Part shown: positions 23,736-35,357 of the stretch, one piece after another | How the letters are laid out: each line of letters begins with the position of its first letter | Numbering within the stretch: position 1 is the stretch's first letter | Assembly (NCBI RefSeq): GCF_022581195.2 | Contig: NC_061472.1 | Location: forward strand, 2,046,001-2,110,000 | Origin: Helicoverpa zea | Lineage: Eukaryota; Arthropoda; Insecta; Lepidoptera; Noctuidae | Reading direction: 5' to 3' | Length of the DNA stretch: 64,000 bases | Notes under the pieces: generated by a model | Told to the model about the DNA's origin: nothing | What the model saw: the letters and a program-made list of their open reading frames with translations, nothing else | Database searches by the model: none | Program-made: the position numbers and the translations under genes

Positions 23736-26108
23736 AAGTTGATCTGAAAATAGAATATATCACTTAGTCAGATAAACCACCAGGTATAAAAATTACAGTT
23801 GCTATACGTACGTATATTTGCAGCGGAATACAGCTGCTGGGCTTACTTTGGCTTTTAGATCATTGCTATTTTCTAAAACTGCCACAATAATCGACGTCTG
23901 AAAGAGAAATAGAGTGTATATTGGACATTGGTGCGGGCTATCTTCGAGATAAAGTTCACTGTATGTTTCTATGAATTACTTACGTGTATTATCTTCAAAT
24001 TATCAATGGTACAAATATCTTTAAACCCGAAAAAAAAAGATGAACATTTGTATTACAGGTACATAACAATTTCTTTTTTGACATGTAAAATATTACTATT
24101 TGACTATTTTATCTAACTTGCAAAATAAACGATTTCATTTCGTACATTTTTGTGATGGTCTAAAGAATAAGGAAAACCATGACTCAAAACACATTTTTAT
24201 TTATGTCTAATATTTCCTACAAATTCGTACAAGAATTCTTTAATATCGAGACCACACAATCGTATGCCATTAACAAGCTTTTACAAGACACAATTTATGT
24301 TGACATCATGTGCGGAACGGAGAAATTTTTACTCTGAGCTTAATATTACCTTCGTACTGTAGTGATGTCGGTTGGCACGAGATTAGCTCGGAGAAGAATG
24401 AGGGAAGAATAGGAATAAAGATTTTGTTTGTTTGAGAATAGGTTAAAAGTTAGGTATAGACAAAATTAAAACTTACAGGTATTTTAATTAAGCATTGTGA
24501 TGGATACATAGTCATTTAGGTAACTACATCACAAGGTATGTGCATGATCTCATATTTCTGTCATGTTTTTTACAGCAACCTCTAGTTACGTGTAGTATTT
24601 ACAGGAAAAAGCAGTTATCTAATTACATTACTTTAGAATGCAATGAAAAATATTCCTTCCAGACATCCCTATTCTTAGAAATACTTTACAAACCTTCATC
24701 CCATCCCTACCCCCACCCATAAATAATACTCTTTTCAAGGCACCGTATTACACCGTACGTACGTATGGGGATGAAACAAACAGTGGTCGTAAGAACACTC
24801 ATAATGTACGTGAAAGCAGCATGTATAGCAGATAGTGCCTCCATTGTCCGGCACGGTGACTGACCAAGGAAATTACGGCTAAGAAAATGTGGACGGAAAA
24901 ACCTGTATTGTGGACGAAGAAAATCGTAAGGAAACGTGGTATTTTGGGATATTTTGTTGAGGACTGAAGGGAATGATCTTGGTATGTGAAAGTATTTATG
25001 TAAGTATAATGATTCATGCATTGGTTCTCAAAAAAATAGTGTATTGTTGTAAATCAGAACTCTTTTTGTTGAAATGAACTTCAAAATGTTATTCGTAGTC
25101 AGCAAAAATATAAATGGCAAACTAATAGTTCTTAAGACACCTTTATAAACCTTAAAGTCAATAACGGTTAAACTTTCTTTGTTTCTTCTCAAGTATGAAT
25201 AACAACTGTACCAAATTCACATGTGAATATCACATCCCAAATCTTGAACTTTCCAAAAAACTTAATTACATCACCGATCTTATCGGCTTAATGATCCGTT
25301 TCAAAATTATTGTCCATCACTTCTTCATCTAAAAGGGACCAATATTTTTTGCCTCCATTAAAGGGTCCTTCAGATTCATTGTTTAAGTACTATTCAAAAG
25401 GTACCACACACAATGCATATTTTGAATACATTACGACCTGTGAACTGTTGGTATTCGTCTTTTGTCGTGGGTCCAAAAAACTTACGCTTCGTAGGGTCAT
25501 AGAGTATGGGATTAAAATTATCGTGATTGTGAGTCATCTTGATTTTGTTTGTCATGCTTTTCTTTTGATCTACGAGTATTTAGGACACATGTCAGTCCAA
25601 TTTCTATAGCTGACATATTGTCAGGTTGAAATTGTTTGAACACTTTTTTAGGAGTAAATGAATTACTATCATTTGCTTTGGTATATGATGATGTATATGA
25701 TTAATTGACCGTTTTCAACATAAATAATGTGTTTGGAAGAATCAAATAATGCCATAGATGAGTCACCTACCCTTGTTTAATTTAATTTGTAATTACCTTT
25801 ATTTCAATATATGTATATTATTCGATATTCTTATCTCTGAATCCGAATCTGGATATTTGAAACAAAGATGTAACATTATAGGAAATAGTATAAAATTAAA
25901 AATGACTAATACGTTATATGTTTTTGCTTTTTATTTTCACTGCGCAATGCGAATATAATACTATCTTCTTCTTCACATTATTTACAACGCAATTTATCAA
26001 CATAAACTTCTCTAATAAATGACCTACAAAAATGACCCCTCAAGGGATCATCCGTCTAAAAAAACAAAATGTCTATTCCTTTCAACTCCAAATGACAATC
26101 ATCAGACA

Positions 26109-26151
26109 GTATCACAATATAACACATCAATCTACAGAGATATTGTGATAC
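26109..26151. repeat. 12-bp-arm hairpin
   Basis: GTATCACAATAT (26109-26120) and ATATTGTGATAC (26140-26151) are exact reverse complements around a 19-nt loop. It sits 25 bp before a decayed reverse-transcriptase motif. Confidence 0.75.
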
Positions 26152-26175
26152 AGTTTCGTCACGTATAATTAATAT

Positions 26176-26213
26176 AATAGTGGTCCAAAATAGGCTCCTT
26201 GTGGGACACCTTA
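26176..26213 (-). pseudogene. Relic of a LINE reverse transcriptase, motif B
   Basis: The minus strand encodes GVPQGAYFGPL, matching the RT motif B consensus GVPQGSxLGPLL; compare the plus-strand text here with the intact LINE around 4990-5025. A stop codon lies immediately upstream in frame and I cannot extend the match. It is probably all that is recognisable of an old LINE copy. Confidence 0.45.
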
Positions 26214-29200
26214 GGGGTCCCTTTGTGTGAGACCCTTATCTGAGCATATCATTTATTCATGGTCATTATTTGACCATTTCAGTGTTAATGATGTGAGAGC
26301 ATTGTTCTACTGCGTTAAAATGTCGTTTGAATGTTTGGTGGAACGTGTAATATGATATCAAATGCATGTAACGGATCTTCTTTGTGTAGCACGTGTATGT
26401 AAAAGGTGGCCCCATTTTTTCCTTCCTATGTGCTAAAGTGTAAATACATTTGCAAATAGTGGCCCAAACTGTGGGATACTTTTCTGATTTGTGTTCTGGT
26501 ATTAAACAAGAAATCAATCTTATGCGCAATTGTATTGTTATATTTTTTGAGGACGATCACGTTCATAAATAATTAACATTATTAAAATCGTTAAACTTGT
26601 CAGCACCAGCGACCATTTCTATACAGTTTTGTAAAATTTGACATCTGTTCTCAAATAATGAAGGTACAAGTTACACTGGAATCCATAACAATTACAGAAT
26701 GTAATGAAAATCAAGACCTATCAGGTTCTTAACGCAATCAAACTTGCTCATCAAGAAACTAAAAATTATATGGCAAAATTTCTCACAATCACAAAGCATA
26801 ACATCAAAGTCGTTACATATTAAAAATTTGTCCAAATTAATAACTTTCTCATCGAGTACCATAATAGCCATAGGATATTTATCGTCCATTAAAAATGTAA
26901 CTGATTCAAGGGCTATTGTGGCAACAATATTAAAATGTACTTCTGGTTGTTTTTCATTGTTAGTTTAGATTTTTTGCACATTTGTCACTTGTTTTGGGGC
27001 TGCAGTTCAAACTGGTTTTGGACTATAATCAACAGTGTTGCAATGTTTATTAAACAAGATAATAAGCGTGATCTCTTCAATAGATAGTTGCGTTTTGTTA
27101 TTTTCTCAAACCGGTTCATTTGATGTGTTGCTTTTGATAAAATCTTTATTGTGTGAAATGTTCGCTTGGTATATATTTTATGTTTTATGTCACACATTTA
27201 TGGAAGTACGTGCTAAGTGCTTATGTTTGGCATTCAATCTTATTACTGTTTTGTATTAAGCGTAGATAAAGAAAATAATACTTTTCATTAGTAAATATGT
27301 AACCGATCCTTATTAAACATCCATCTTATTAGTCTATTAGTAATTTAGTTACTTTCAATAATTTTACTCTACCTTCTCTTCAAAACATATGCTTGTGCGC
27401 AAGCATATTTTTTCTAAATTATTACCAAAATCTAAATCTTAAGCCCCTTTACATTTGTACCTGAAATCTTAATCCCATTGAACAAAAACTGAGCCCTTAC
27501 GGTTCCCCCAAGCAATTCACACCATAACTCTTTCTTGACCCATACAAACACCCTTCGTAAGAACAGAATGTAAGAATACCCCTTAATGAGGCCGGTGCAT
27601 TAATTCTAGGTCATAAACTATAGAATTTATGACCTCAGACTAGTCCTATAAAATGCGACATGGTCTCTTTTTGGTATCACCTTTTATTTTTGAGAATGTT
27701 GTTAAAGGTACTGGTACAAATTTTTACTAAGTTATGGCACAGTATTGTTTGGGAAAGGTGTTGAGTTGGTATTTTTTTGTTGTGTTGTTGCGTTTTTTTG
27801 TGAGTTGTAATTATATCACAGGTATTGTGATAACTGCTGATTTAATTATAACATGAATTCATCAAGTATGCGGAGTGTATATCTAGCAGGGCACACTTTT
27901 TAAAGATTCCTGTGTATGTAATGTACGTAGATAATTTTTAGAACCGAAAGAAATTCCTTAATAATTAATGATCATGCAATAAGTTAAGGACCAGCGATCT
28001 CAATTTGGTACCTAGAAAAGGTGAGAAAAAGGTAGCCAGTCGAAAAATCATAGACATAAAAAAATATACACAAACCGACTCCACTAAAACATAGAAGAAC
28101 AAGCAAGACAACTAAATCAAAACGACCATCCATAGAAAACAGTAATAGTTCTAATGCCCCAACATAATTCAGTAAGTCCGTTTGCAGGACATAATTGACC
28201 ATAAATAAAGCAGATTACACATGTTTATTTCAACCCTTTTTCTTCAAAAGGGTCAGTCATAGATGTCCCTTTATTCTATATAGACGACTTACTAGTGTTA
28301 ACAAATGAGTACCCAGCCGAAAAGGTAATAAATATTTTTGTATTGTTTGGACTACTAATAAATATTTCGTTTTCTTTGTTGGCCTGTGTAATAGTTTGTT
28401 CATTATGGGTATGGGAATTTGCAAGAGTTTTGGCAATGTTTTTTCATGGTCATGCAAGTTATGTAGTTGCAAAATTATTAGGTGCTAATGTGGCAGTTGT
28501 TTAGTTTTTTCGGCAAGTTTCGTCTGGACAAGGGTTGCTTCTTAATAATTCTGCAATGAAAGGATAAATGCATCCAATGATTTAGTTGCATTTACTTTAG
28601 GGCAAAACATGACTTCTCATTCAATGTTTTGTCAGTCACAATATTTTTCAAGGATTTTTTAAACCTAATTATAATCCGCGAGAATAATAGTAAAAACATT
28701 TTCTACTACATTTTATTGTGTTTTCATGTCAGCATTATCACCTAACCTTACTTCCTTTTCACAAAATTAATTAATTAGTACTCCACGCATTTCATACCCA
28801 AAAACATCCGTTAAAATAAAAATTATATTTCCATTGTCTACCATATTTTTCAAAAGGCACATCAATTAGAGGTTTTGAACAATAATTTGGACCCCTTTCT
28901 AATTGTTTACCCTACTTTGAACTTTGGCATCTCATGATAGAAATATATCAGATCGCCTTTAACCTTTTAATATAACGTGATTTTTGTCAAAAACCACTTT
29001 ATTTATATGAGAAGATCAAACACAGGTGTGGAAGATAATATTATTCAATTTAGATAGCAACATGTATGTAACGGTTTTTGTGAACTGTTTTCTGAACTAT
29101 CAAAATAATGGTGAGAGATAGGCAAAATAGGAAAAATATTGTGTTTATTGTTAGTGCAAAAAATACTCCTATGGCAATGATTGTCTAACACAGAGAAAGT

Positions 29201-32200
29201 TTTTCGCGAATGCCTAGTTAAAACTATGAGTTTACCTAAAAGTTCTGACAACACTCGGGAAACGAGGGTAAAAAATTCAACATAAGAAAAACAGCAAGCT
29301 AAGGTGCTTTAGCAAACAACTCGATTTACTTCCCAAACTAACAACGAGCCATTGATCTTTATAATCACGTGATCAAGCAAAGAAATCGCTACAATAACCG
29401 AATTATGTCGAATAAGAGCCCACCGTACGATAGATGTACGTCATTGATATTCAACGTTGATATATCGCCGTCTCTTGGACAATAGCTCCCCTCTAGTAAG
29501 TCGCATATTTCTGCCACCCCTATACCCCCCCCTGGAGTAGGGCTGTCCAATCATTAATTTGATTTGAAGTTCATTTTTGTGATTTCTAAATTATTGGAAT
29601 GCCTGAGAATTGACTTCTATACTATTCGTATGTGTCGAAAATGTATAAATGTATAGCATATAATATTCAGCATGGATGTAATATTTTAAATACACATGGC
29701 TATTTAGAAATACATATCAATCAAAGAGTCAATTTTTTATAGTAGGACTCTCGTGTGGACTAAAAATTAGCCTTTTCATGTTTGGGATACTTTACAATTT
29801 GACGCAGACAAAGGCAAAATTTCGTATTCCATTTTTACTCACATACCTTATTGAGAAATATATAAAGATCTCGCTTACTAAATATAGATAAACTATATAA
29901 ACATTAATAAATATACTTCGTCAAAAAATATAAAACAGTAAAATAATTAGTAAAACTACCAGCCCTAGGTCGTAACGCCCTCGTTACCGCGGCGACACGC
30001 CGTCGGTCACCCTTTACTGTAGTGATGCGCACCTCCGTAACATATCGATATTATGAATTATTTATATTATTTTTATTGGTCGATGGGGCATTTGATAAAG
30101 TTGTGGCTATCGTTCTGACTTTTGACCAATCGCTTTGCCGTATTGTTTGACATCTGGTTTAAGTTGATTTATTAGAGGATTTATTTTTGTTTTACAAACT
30201 TTTTAGACAGTGTCAAATAATGGCGAAAACTTAAACGTAAATGTTAATTAATAATAATATATTATGTATATTAATTATGTTTTGGGAAAGTTCATGTCGA
30301 CAAAAATAAGCGCTGTATTGTTTGGATAAACATGCACATTTGCACTATAATTGTAAATAAAGACCAATTTACAGAAAAGCATGCTATTTACAAAAACAGC
30401 GGTAATGCTATGGAATTATACCATTACCCCTTTAGAATAAAAACCTGCAATTAGAGAAAACACGACATTTTCTTGTTCAAATATGCCAACACTTGTCCGT
30501 ATCATTGGCAGTAATTATCCAATCACGCGGTGACAATAGCAGTTAGGTTTTAATTTTTTTATAACTGAAAAATTTTCGTTTTTGTAAATATAGTGCGGTT
30601 TGTTACTAAAGTCGCGTAGATTTTCTTTCTTCGATATTAAACGCTTTTGAAAACTAGGTATTATGTGTGGCTTGTTCTTCACTATTTAATAAATACTATT
30701 TTGTTGTATAAAAGTGCAATAAAATGAAGAAAAAATTTAAATGAAAATGCACATCATTTCCATCTAAACAAATAATGTAAATTAATGCCAAAATATTAAT
30801 GAAAAGTCCAAGTTCTGTGATCCGTTCACAGAGAACACTCTTACTATATCGAATATCTCTACATGAAAAAGAAAAAAAAAGAAAACACACCCAAAAAAAG
30901 GATCAATGAATAATTAATTGAGTGTGTCCCAACACTAAACGACTAGTGTTGCGATGAGTCACCGGCGGAGTGTGGTTACCGCGCATGTGTTGTTTAAGTT
31001 TTTTTTTCTATTTAGGTATTTACAGTACGAGCTCGTATAATTTACTTCTATTAGTAAGAAATTAGTATTAAAAACTAAGGTTTGTAATTGGATTGGTATT
31101 TTCTGTTTTGTTTGGAATAAGGGTATAATTTTAAAATGTAATTAATTGGTATTCCTTTGTAAGTGAAGGAGTTTCTGATGAGAATATTGATTTCGATTCT
31201 TCGCTTCAGGTTTTTTTTTGTTTTCAAAACTGATTGAGCCCGAATAAAAAACATTTCATGTACTTTTCTTGCTGCGCCTGAGATATGAATTTTAGTGCAG
31301 AATTTTTCACGTAAGTATGTAATTGAGAAGTACATAAACCTACTTTCATGGTATCGTTAGTAACATTTTAGCATTTTAGTATAAAAACTCTTAATCGCTA
31401 TTTAAAAAAAAAAAAAAACACATTTAAGAATCTAGATTTAACCTCTTATCACCAAAGATCAGAAATTTTCATATTAAATGATGGCATAACAATTTACAAG
31501 CTTTACAAATGAATCCGCATGCCTTATAATTTTATACATCGAACCTGTGTTGCTCACCCAATGCAAATTGCATCGCATGAAGGAAATAGGTCATAGTGAT
31601 TCATGCGAGTGCACCGCGGGCGTTGAGTGCGCAATGTTTTACGTACCCTATGCATTTTCAGCGTGTCACTGTTTTCACTTAATTAATAGGTAGCCTATTG
31701 AAAAACTGTTGTTGAAATAGAAGTATTTTTCAATTTAGAAAAGTGTGTGTGAATAATAGATTGGAAATATATATTTGTTTAATCGTGATATATGAATGGA
31801 GAATGACAAGAAATTGCTTTGCAAATTAATTGTTACTTCATTTGTTTTTAAATTAATTTTAGTGTCAACTCTTTTTTGATAAATATCATATCTTAAAATT
31901 TCAATTTATTAGACTTTTTGTGTTAGGATTTGAAAAACATTTTATTTATATAAGTTTACATAATAATTTTATGTTTTGAAGTAATCTACAGTTAATAGCG
32001 TTGGTGTTGTTACATAAACAAATCCACTAAAACTTATACGGCATTAGAAAATTAAAATTCTGCATTTTATTCTGCATTCTGCAACATTAACAGCCCATTA
32101 GAAAAAATATTTTCTTACCCAAAAAGTCATCTATTACCCAACTAATCAGTAACAATGTTACTAACTACATATTTACGGTTTAATGAAATCGCTTTGTCCA

Positions 32201-33180
32201 TCACTCGTGTCCGGTAACAAGACTAATGTCTCTAATTGAAATACCGTCCACTACTGACTGTCAGACTGACATTCTTCTGTATAATAGTGAAGATTTTACT
32301 GGCTGTTCACATACCAGGGTGTCAGGATTCTAAGGAGATTGTGTTTTGTTTTTGTAGATGTGATAAATAGGTGTAATAGTAGATTTGGTAGGCTCGGTCG
32401 AAGGATTGCGAAAATCTATTGTCACAACGCATTTATTTCTTTGAGTTTTCCGATGTATTGCAATTTTCCGTCCCTATTTTTCCGCCTATGTTTAAACTTG
32501 TTAAAGGACAATGGGCACAAATATATGGGACCTGGTATACCCCACCAATAGCGATGTCATACATATCATTGGATAGGCCTTTTTATGTAGAACAACATTT
32601 ACTATGACAGCTTTGCTGAAATGTTTGTCCGTTCTGAGATATAGATCAAAAACTGTGCAAAAGTTAAACTAAAGTTAACTTAATAATCTATTGATATTTC
32701 AAGTTTTTAGAGGAAAAACTGGGTTCCACTAAGTGTAAGTCTCCTGAGTCCTACCTGCTGTGCCCGTTAGGGTCCATAAGTGTTACTATTATTTAGCATT
32801 TCATCCTGATACTGTACCAACTGGATATTGGGCATAATGATAAAACCCACCAATAACAAAGTCATGCATATCGATGGATAGGTCTTTTTAACTGGAACAA
32901 CATTTACTATGACAGCTTTGTTCTATTGTTTATCCGTTCTGAGATATAGATAAAATACAAACTTAAAATTAATGCAGATTAAGTGTTTAAAGGAAAATCT
33001 ATGTACATATGTCTTCGATGTACTAAGTACCTGCTGTGAGTCTGCATTTGTGCATATTTAGCAGTTCCACCCTATACTGTACATTGCGGAATGAAAAAGA
33101 CAATACGAATATAAGAATAATATCCACATTTCGTTCATACGTTACTTTGTACATTTAAATAATTCAATATGATCTTATTA

Positions 33181-33568
33181 GCCTTTTCCCAACTCTCTAG
33201 CGGTCGGCTTCCAGTCTAACCGGATGTAATTGCCTCTCTGATCTCCTTACCCCAGTAATCTGGGCAACTCGATACCCCTTGGTAAGATTGGTTGCCAGTC
33301 TCTTTGTCTTCTGTTGTTCCCCATGCACGACCATGGACCGACTTACTGAATTATGACCACCCGCAATGACAGCCAAGGATGTTCAATGACAGCCGGAACC
33401 TACAGTTTAACGTGCCATCCGAAACACAGTCATTGGTGTCCAAGATATGTATACTTAGGTAGACAGTACATACAAACTTAGAAAAGTTGCATTGGTACTT
33501 GCCTGACCTGGAATCGAACCCGCGCACTTGAGAGGTTGGTTCTTTACCGAAAAGGCCACCACGACTTA
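33181..33568 (-). mobile_element. tRNA-derived SINE, copy A
   Basis: On the minus strand the head reads TAAGTCGTGGTGGCCTTTTC, then a B box GGGTTCGATTCCAGGTCAGG. The body carries GTTTCGGATGGCACGTTAAA and AGACTGGAAGCCGACC, ending GGGAAAAGGC. The A box is damaged compared with copy B (GGCCTTTTCGGTAAA). It lies directly downstream, in tandem, of copy B. Confidence 0.9.
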
Positions 33569-33570
33569 CA

Positions 33571-33951
33571 TAATCATCCTCCGAGCCTTTTCCCAATCAT
33601 GTTTGGGTCGGATTTCAGTCTAACCGGATTCAGCTAAGTACCAGTGCTTTACAAGAAGCGACTGCCTATCTGACCTCCTCAACCCAGTTACCCGGGCAAC
33701 CCGATACCCCTTGGTTAGACTGGTGTCAAACTTACTGGCTTCTGACTACCCGTAACGACTGCCAAGGATGTTCTATGACAGCCCTGACCTACAGTTTAAC
33801 GTGCCATCCGAAACACAGTCAATGGTATCTAAGATATACTTACTTAGAAAGTACATACAAACTTAGAAAAGTTGCATTGGTACTTGCCTGACCTGGGATC
33901 GAACCCGCGCTTGAGTGGTTGGCCCTTTACCCACTAGGCCACCACGACTTA
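33571..33951 (-). mobile_element. tRNA-derived SINE, copy B
   Basis: A complete-looking SINE. On the minus strand it has an A box TGGCCTAGTGGGTAAAG and B box GGTTCGATCCC, both RNA polymerase III elements from the ancestral tRNA. A body follows with CTGTGTTTCGGATGGCACG, AAGGGGTATCGGGTTGCCCG, TCCGGTTAGACTGAAATCCG, and a 3' end GGGAAAAGGCTCGGAGGATG. This family supplies the fragments at 13994, 34694, 47780 and 48239. It has no coding capacity and needs a LINE in trans. Confidence 0.92.
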
Positions 33952-34194
33952 TAATATAATATTCATTTATTTGCTCAGAATGTAGGTATTTACAATAAGG
34001 TGTTTACAGAAATGTTGAAGCATCCTAGTACATTCTACCATTTTGGCATGCAAACATTTGATATGTTGCAATTCATCATTACACATGCTTATGCTTACTT
34101 ACATAATGATTATAAAAAAAAATAAAAAAAGAAAGACATTGGTGTTATTTTTTAAAGAAAATCAGATAACAGTGTTGATTAGCATTGTTTTTTA
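33952..34194. other. Core of the fold-back, right of the SINEs
   Basis: AT-rich, with an A-run of about 20 bases near 34112-34133. The start (ATTCATTTATTTGC...) resembles a minus-strand LINE 3' end, but too weakly to assign. Confidence 0.3.
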
Positions 34195-34693
34195 GCCATA
34201 TCTCAGAACGGACAAACAATAGAACAAAGCTGTCATAGTAAATGTTGTTCCAGTTAAAAAGACCTATCCATCGACATGCATGACTTTGTTATTGGTGGGG
34301 TTTATCATTATGTCCAATATCCAATTGGTACAGGATAAGGTTGAAATTCTGAATAATAGTAACAATAATGACGAGTAACAGGCACAACAGGTAGGACTCA
34401 GGAGACTTACACTTAGTGGAACTTAGATTTTCCTCTAAAAACTTGAGATATCAATAGATAATTAAGTTAACTTTAGTTTAATTTTTGCACAGTTTTTGAT
34501 CTATATCTCAGAACGGACAAACATTTCAGCAAAGCTGTCATAGTAAATGTTGTTCTACATAAAAAGGCCTATCCAATGATATGTATGACATCGCTATTGG
34601 TGGGGTATACCAATCTGCCCAATGTCCTTTTTGAAGATTACCGAATGTTGATTATAGGTAATTATTATAGGTATATTAATTACTCAATAATCA

Positions 34694-34732
34694 AGCCAAG
34701 TGGAAAAAGGCTCGGAGGATGAGGATGATGAC
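34694..34732 (+). mobile_element. 39-bp SINE stub in a 14-bp target-site duplication
   Basis: TGGAAAAAGGCTCGGAGGAT and the following GAGGATGATG are the 3' end of the SINE at 33571-33951. Exact copies of TTACTCAATAATCA flank it at 34680-34693 and 34733-34746. It is one of the shortest retroposed inserts I could recognise, and only the TSD makes the call secure. It lies about 60 bp outside the right arm of the fold-back. Confidence 0.85.
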
Positions 34733-35038
34733 TTACTCAATAATCATAGACTACCCACAACCTACACAGTATTTAGCCACTATCGACATGAGCCAGCTAT
34801 CGCTGTAGACATTAATCATGCGCGTCAGCTTTGCGGTCATGTATGTATAACCACACCACTCTATATTGGTGTGTATTGGTAGAGTGGCGTGGTTGGGTGG
34901 GATTATGTTAGTGTTAATCATGTTTAGTTGCATGACTAGATCTTCTTAGTGCATGAAGAAGAGGTGAAAGGTGTTATTCAAAACATTCATAATATTCCTT
35001 CAAGAATTTTTTATGAATCTTTAACGTAGAATCCAAAA

Positions 35039-35341
35039 TTACATTAGAGGAAGTCTGAAAGTAGCGCCAGTTACAGAAAAGATGAGAAGTAGAAGATTGT
35101 CGTGGTATGGGCATGTAATGAGGAGGGATGATACGCATGCAACAAAGTGTGTGCTAGGTATGAATGTAGATGGATGGAGAGGAAGAGGAAGACCTAAGAA
35201 AAGATGGATGGATTGCCTGAAAGATGATATGAATAGGAAGGGAGTGAGTGTCAGTATGACGAGTGACAGGGGAAAATGGAAGAAAATGACATATTGCGCC
35301 GACCCCAAGTAAAATTTGGGAACAGGGCAGGAGAAAGAAAG
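35039..35341 (+). mobile_element. 5'-truncated RTE-clade LINE with 16-bp TSD
   Basis: Exact copies of AACGTAGAATCCAAAA at 35023-35038 and 35342-35357 flank a 303-bp insert. The insert is the last part of an RTE ORF plus a short 3' UTR (GACCCCAAGTAAAATTTGGG) and an AGAAAGAAAG tail. The clean TSD shows target-primed insertion by LINE machinery. Confidence 0.93.
35040..35312 (+). pseudogene. C-terminal fragment of RTE-type reverse transcriptase
   Basis: The frame is open from the TSD boundary to TAA at 35310-35312, about 90 codons, with no stop. It contains the typical RTE C terminus: IRGSLKVAPVTEKM, then RLSWYGHVMRRDD, GRGRPKKRWMDCLKDDM and a CADPK end. The polymerase core and endonuclease are absent because the copy is 5'-truncated. 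It cannot be functional by itself, although the remaining frame is undamaged, which suggests a recent insertion. Confidence 0.9.
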
Positions 35342-35357
35342 AACGTAGAATCCAAAA

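Larger units (their letters stand above)
23065..23775. repeat. Tandem duplication of a ~350-bp unit with divergent interiors
   Basis: Copy 1 begins TTAACAGTGACGTGGACAG at 23065 and copy 2 begins with the same bases at 23416. The first 100 bp of each are nearly identical, through GGTTATCTGATTACTTTA and ATGGTTCTGT. Both copies end with a TTTTTCTTT...TTGAAG...GTCTGAAAA/GATCTGAAAA block and GTCAG near 23411 and 23769. Copy 1 holds an R1-type 3' end in its middle; copy 2 holds an expanded 27-bp minisatellite. Confidence 0.75.
23776..32502. other. Long non-coding stretch, no gene recognised
   Basis: Sampled on both strands: open frames are short and show no family motif. Items seen: a 12-bp-arm hairpin at 26109-26151, an RT relic at 26176-26213, a 10-bp-arm hairpin at 27608-27635 (AGGTCATAAA/TTTATGACCT, 8-nt loop), and a short GC-rich patch at 29965-30015. 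This could be intergenic or intronic DNA. Confidence 0.45.
32503..34630. mobile_element. Large fold-back: ~440-bp inverted repeats around a 1.24-kb core
   Basis: The left arm is 32503-32952 and the right arm about 34195-34630. Arm landmarks: AAAGGACAATGGGCA opposite TGCCCAATGTCCTTT; CTATGACAGCTTTGCTGAAA opposite its complement at about 34531; GTTCTGAGATATAGA opposite TATATCTCAGAACGGACAAA. The arms differ by small indels and scattered substitutions. Each arm contains an internal direct repeat: CCCACCAATA...GTTCTGAGATATAGA occurs twice, about 300 bp apart. No transposase frame is visible and no flanking TSD was found, so it could be a non-autonomous fold-back element or an inverted duplication of a repeat. 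Two SINEs sit in the core. Confidence 0.8.

Noticed and set aside
23575..23763. Minus-strand 62-codon frame with a repeated SIKESHTST pattern
   Set aside because: It is the translation of a 27-bp minisatellite whose period happens to be a multiple of three; no start context, splice signal or family supports a protein.
24707..25021. Two overlapping minus-strand open frames of 104 and 72 codons
   Set aside because: Neither resembles a known family, they lie in different frames of the same stretch, and I saw no exon signals or conservation cue.
33494..33951. tRNA-like A and B boxes suggesting tRNA genes
   Set aside because: The tRNA-like heads are fused to SINE bodies, occur twice in tandem and do not fold as complete tRNAs; they are SINE promoters.
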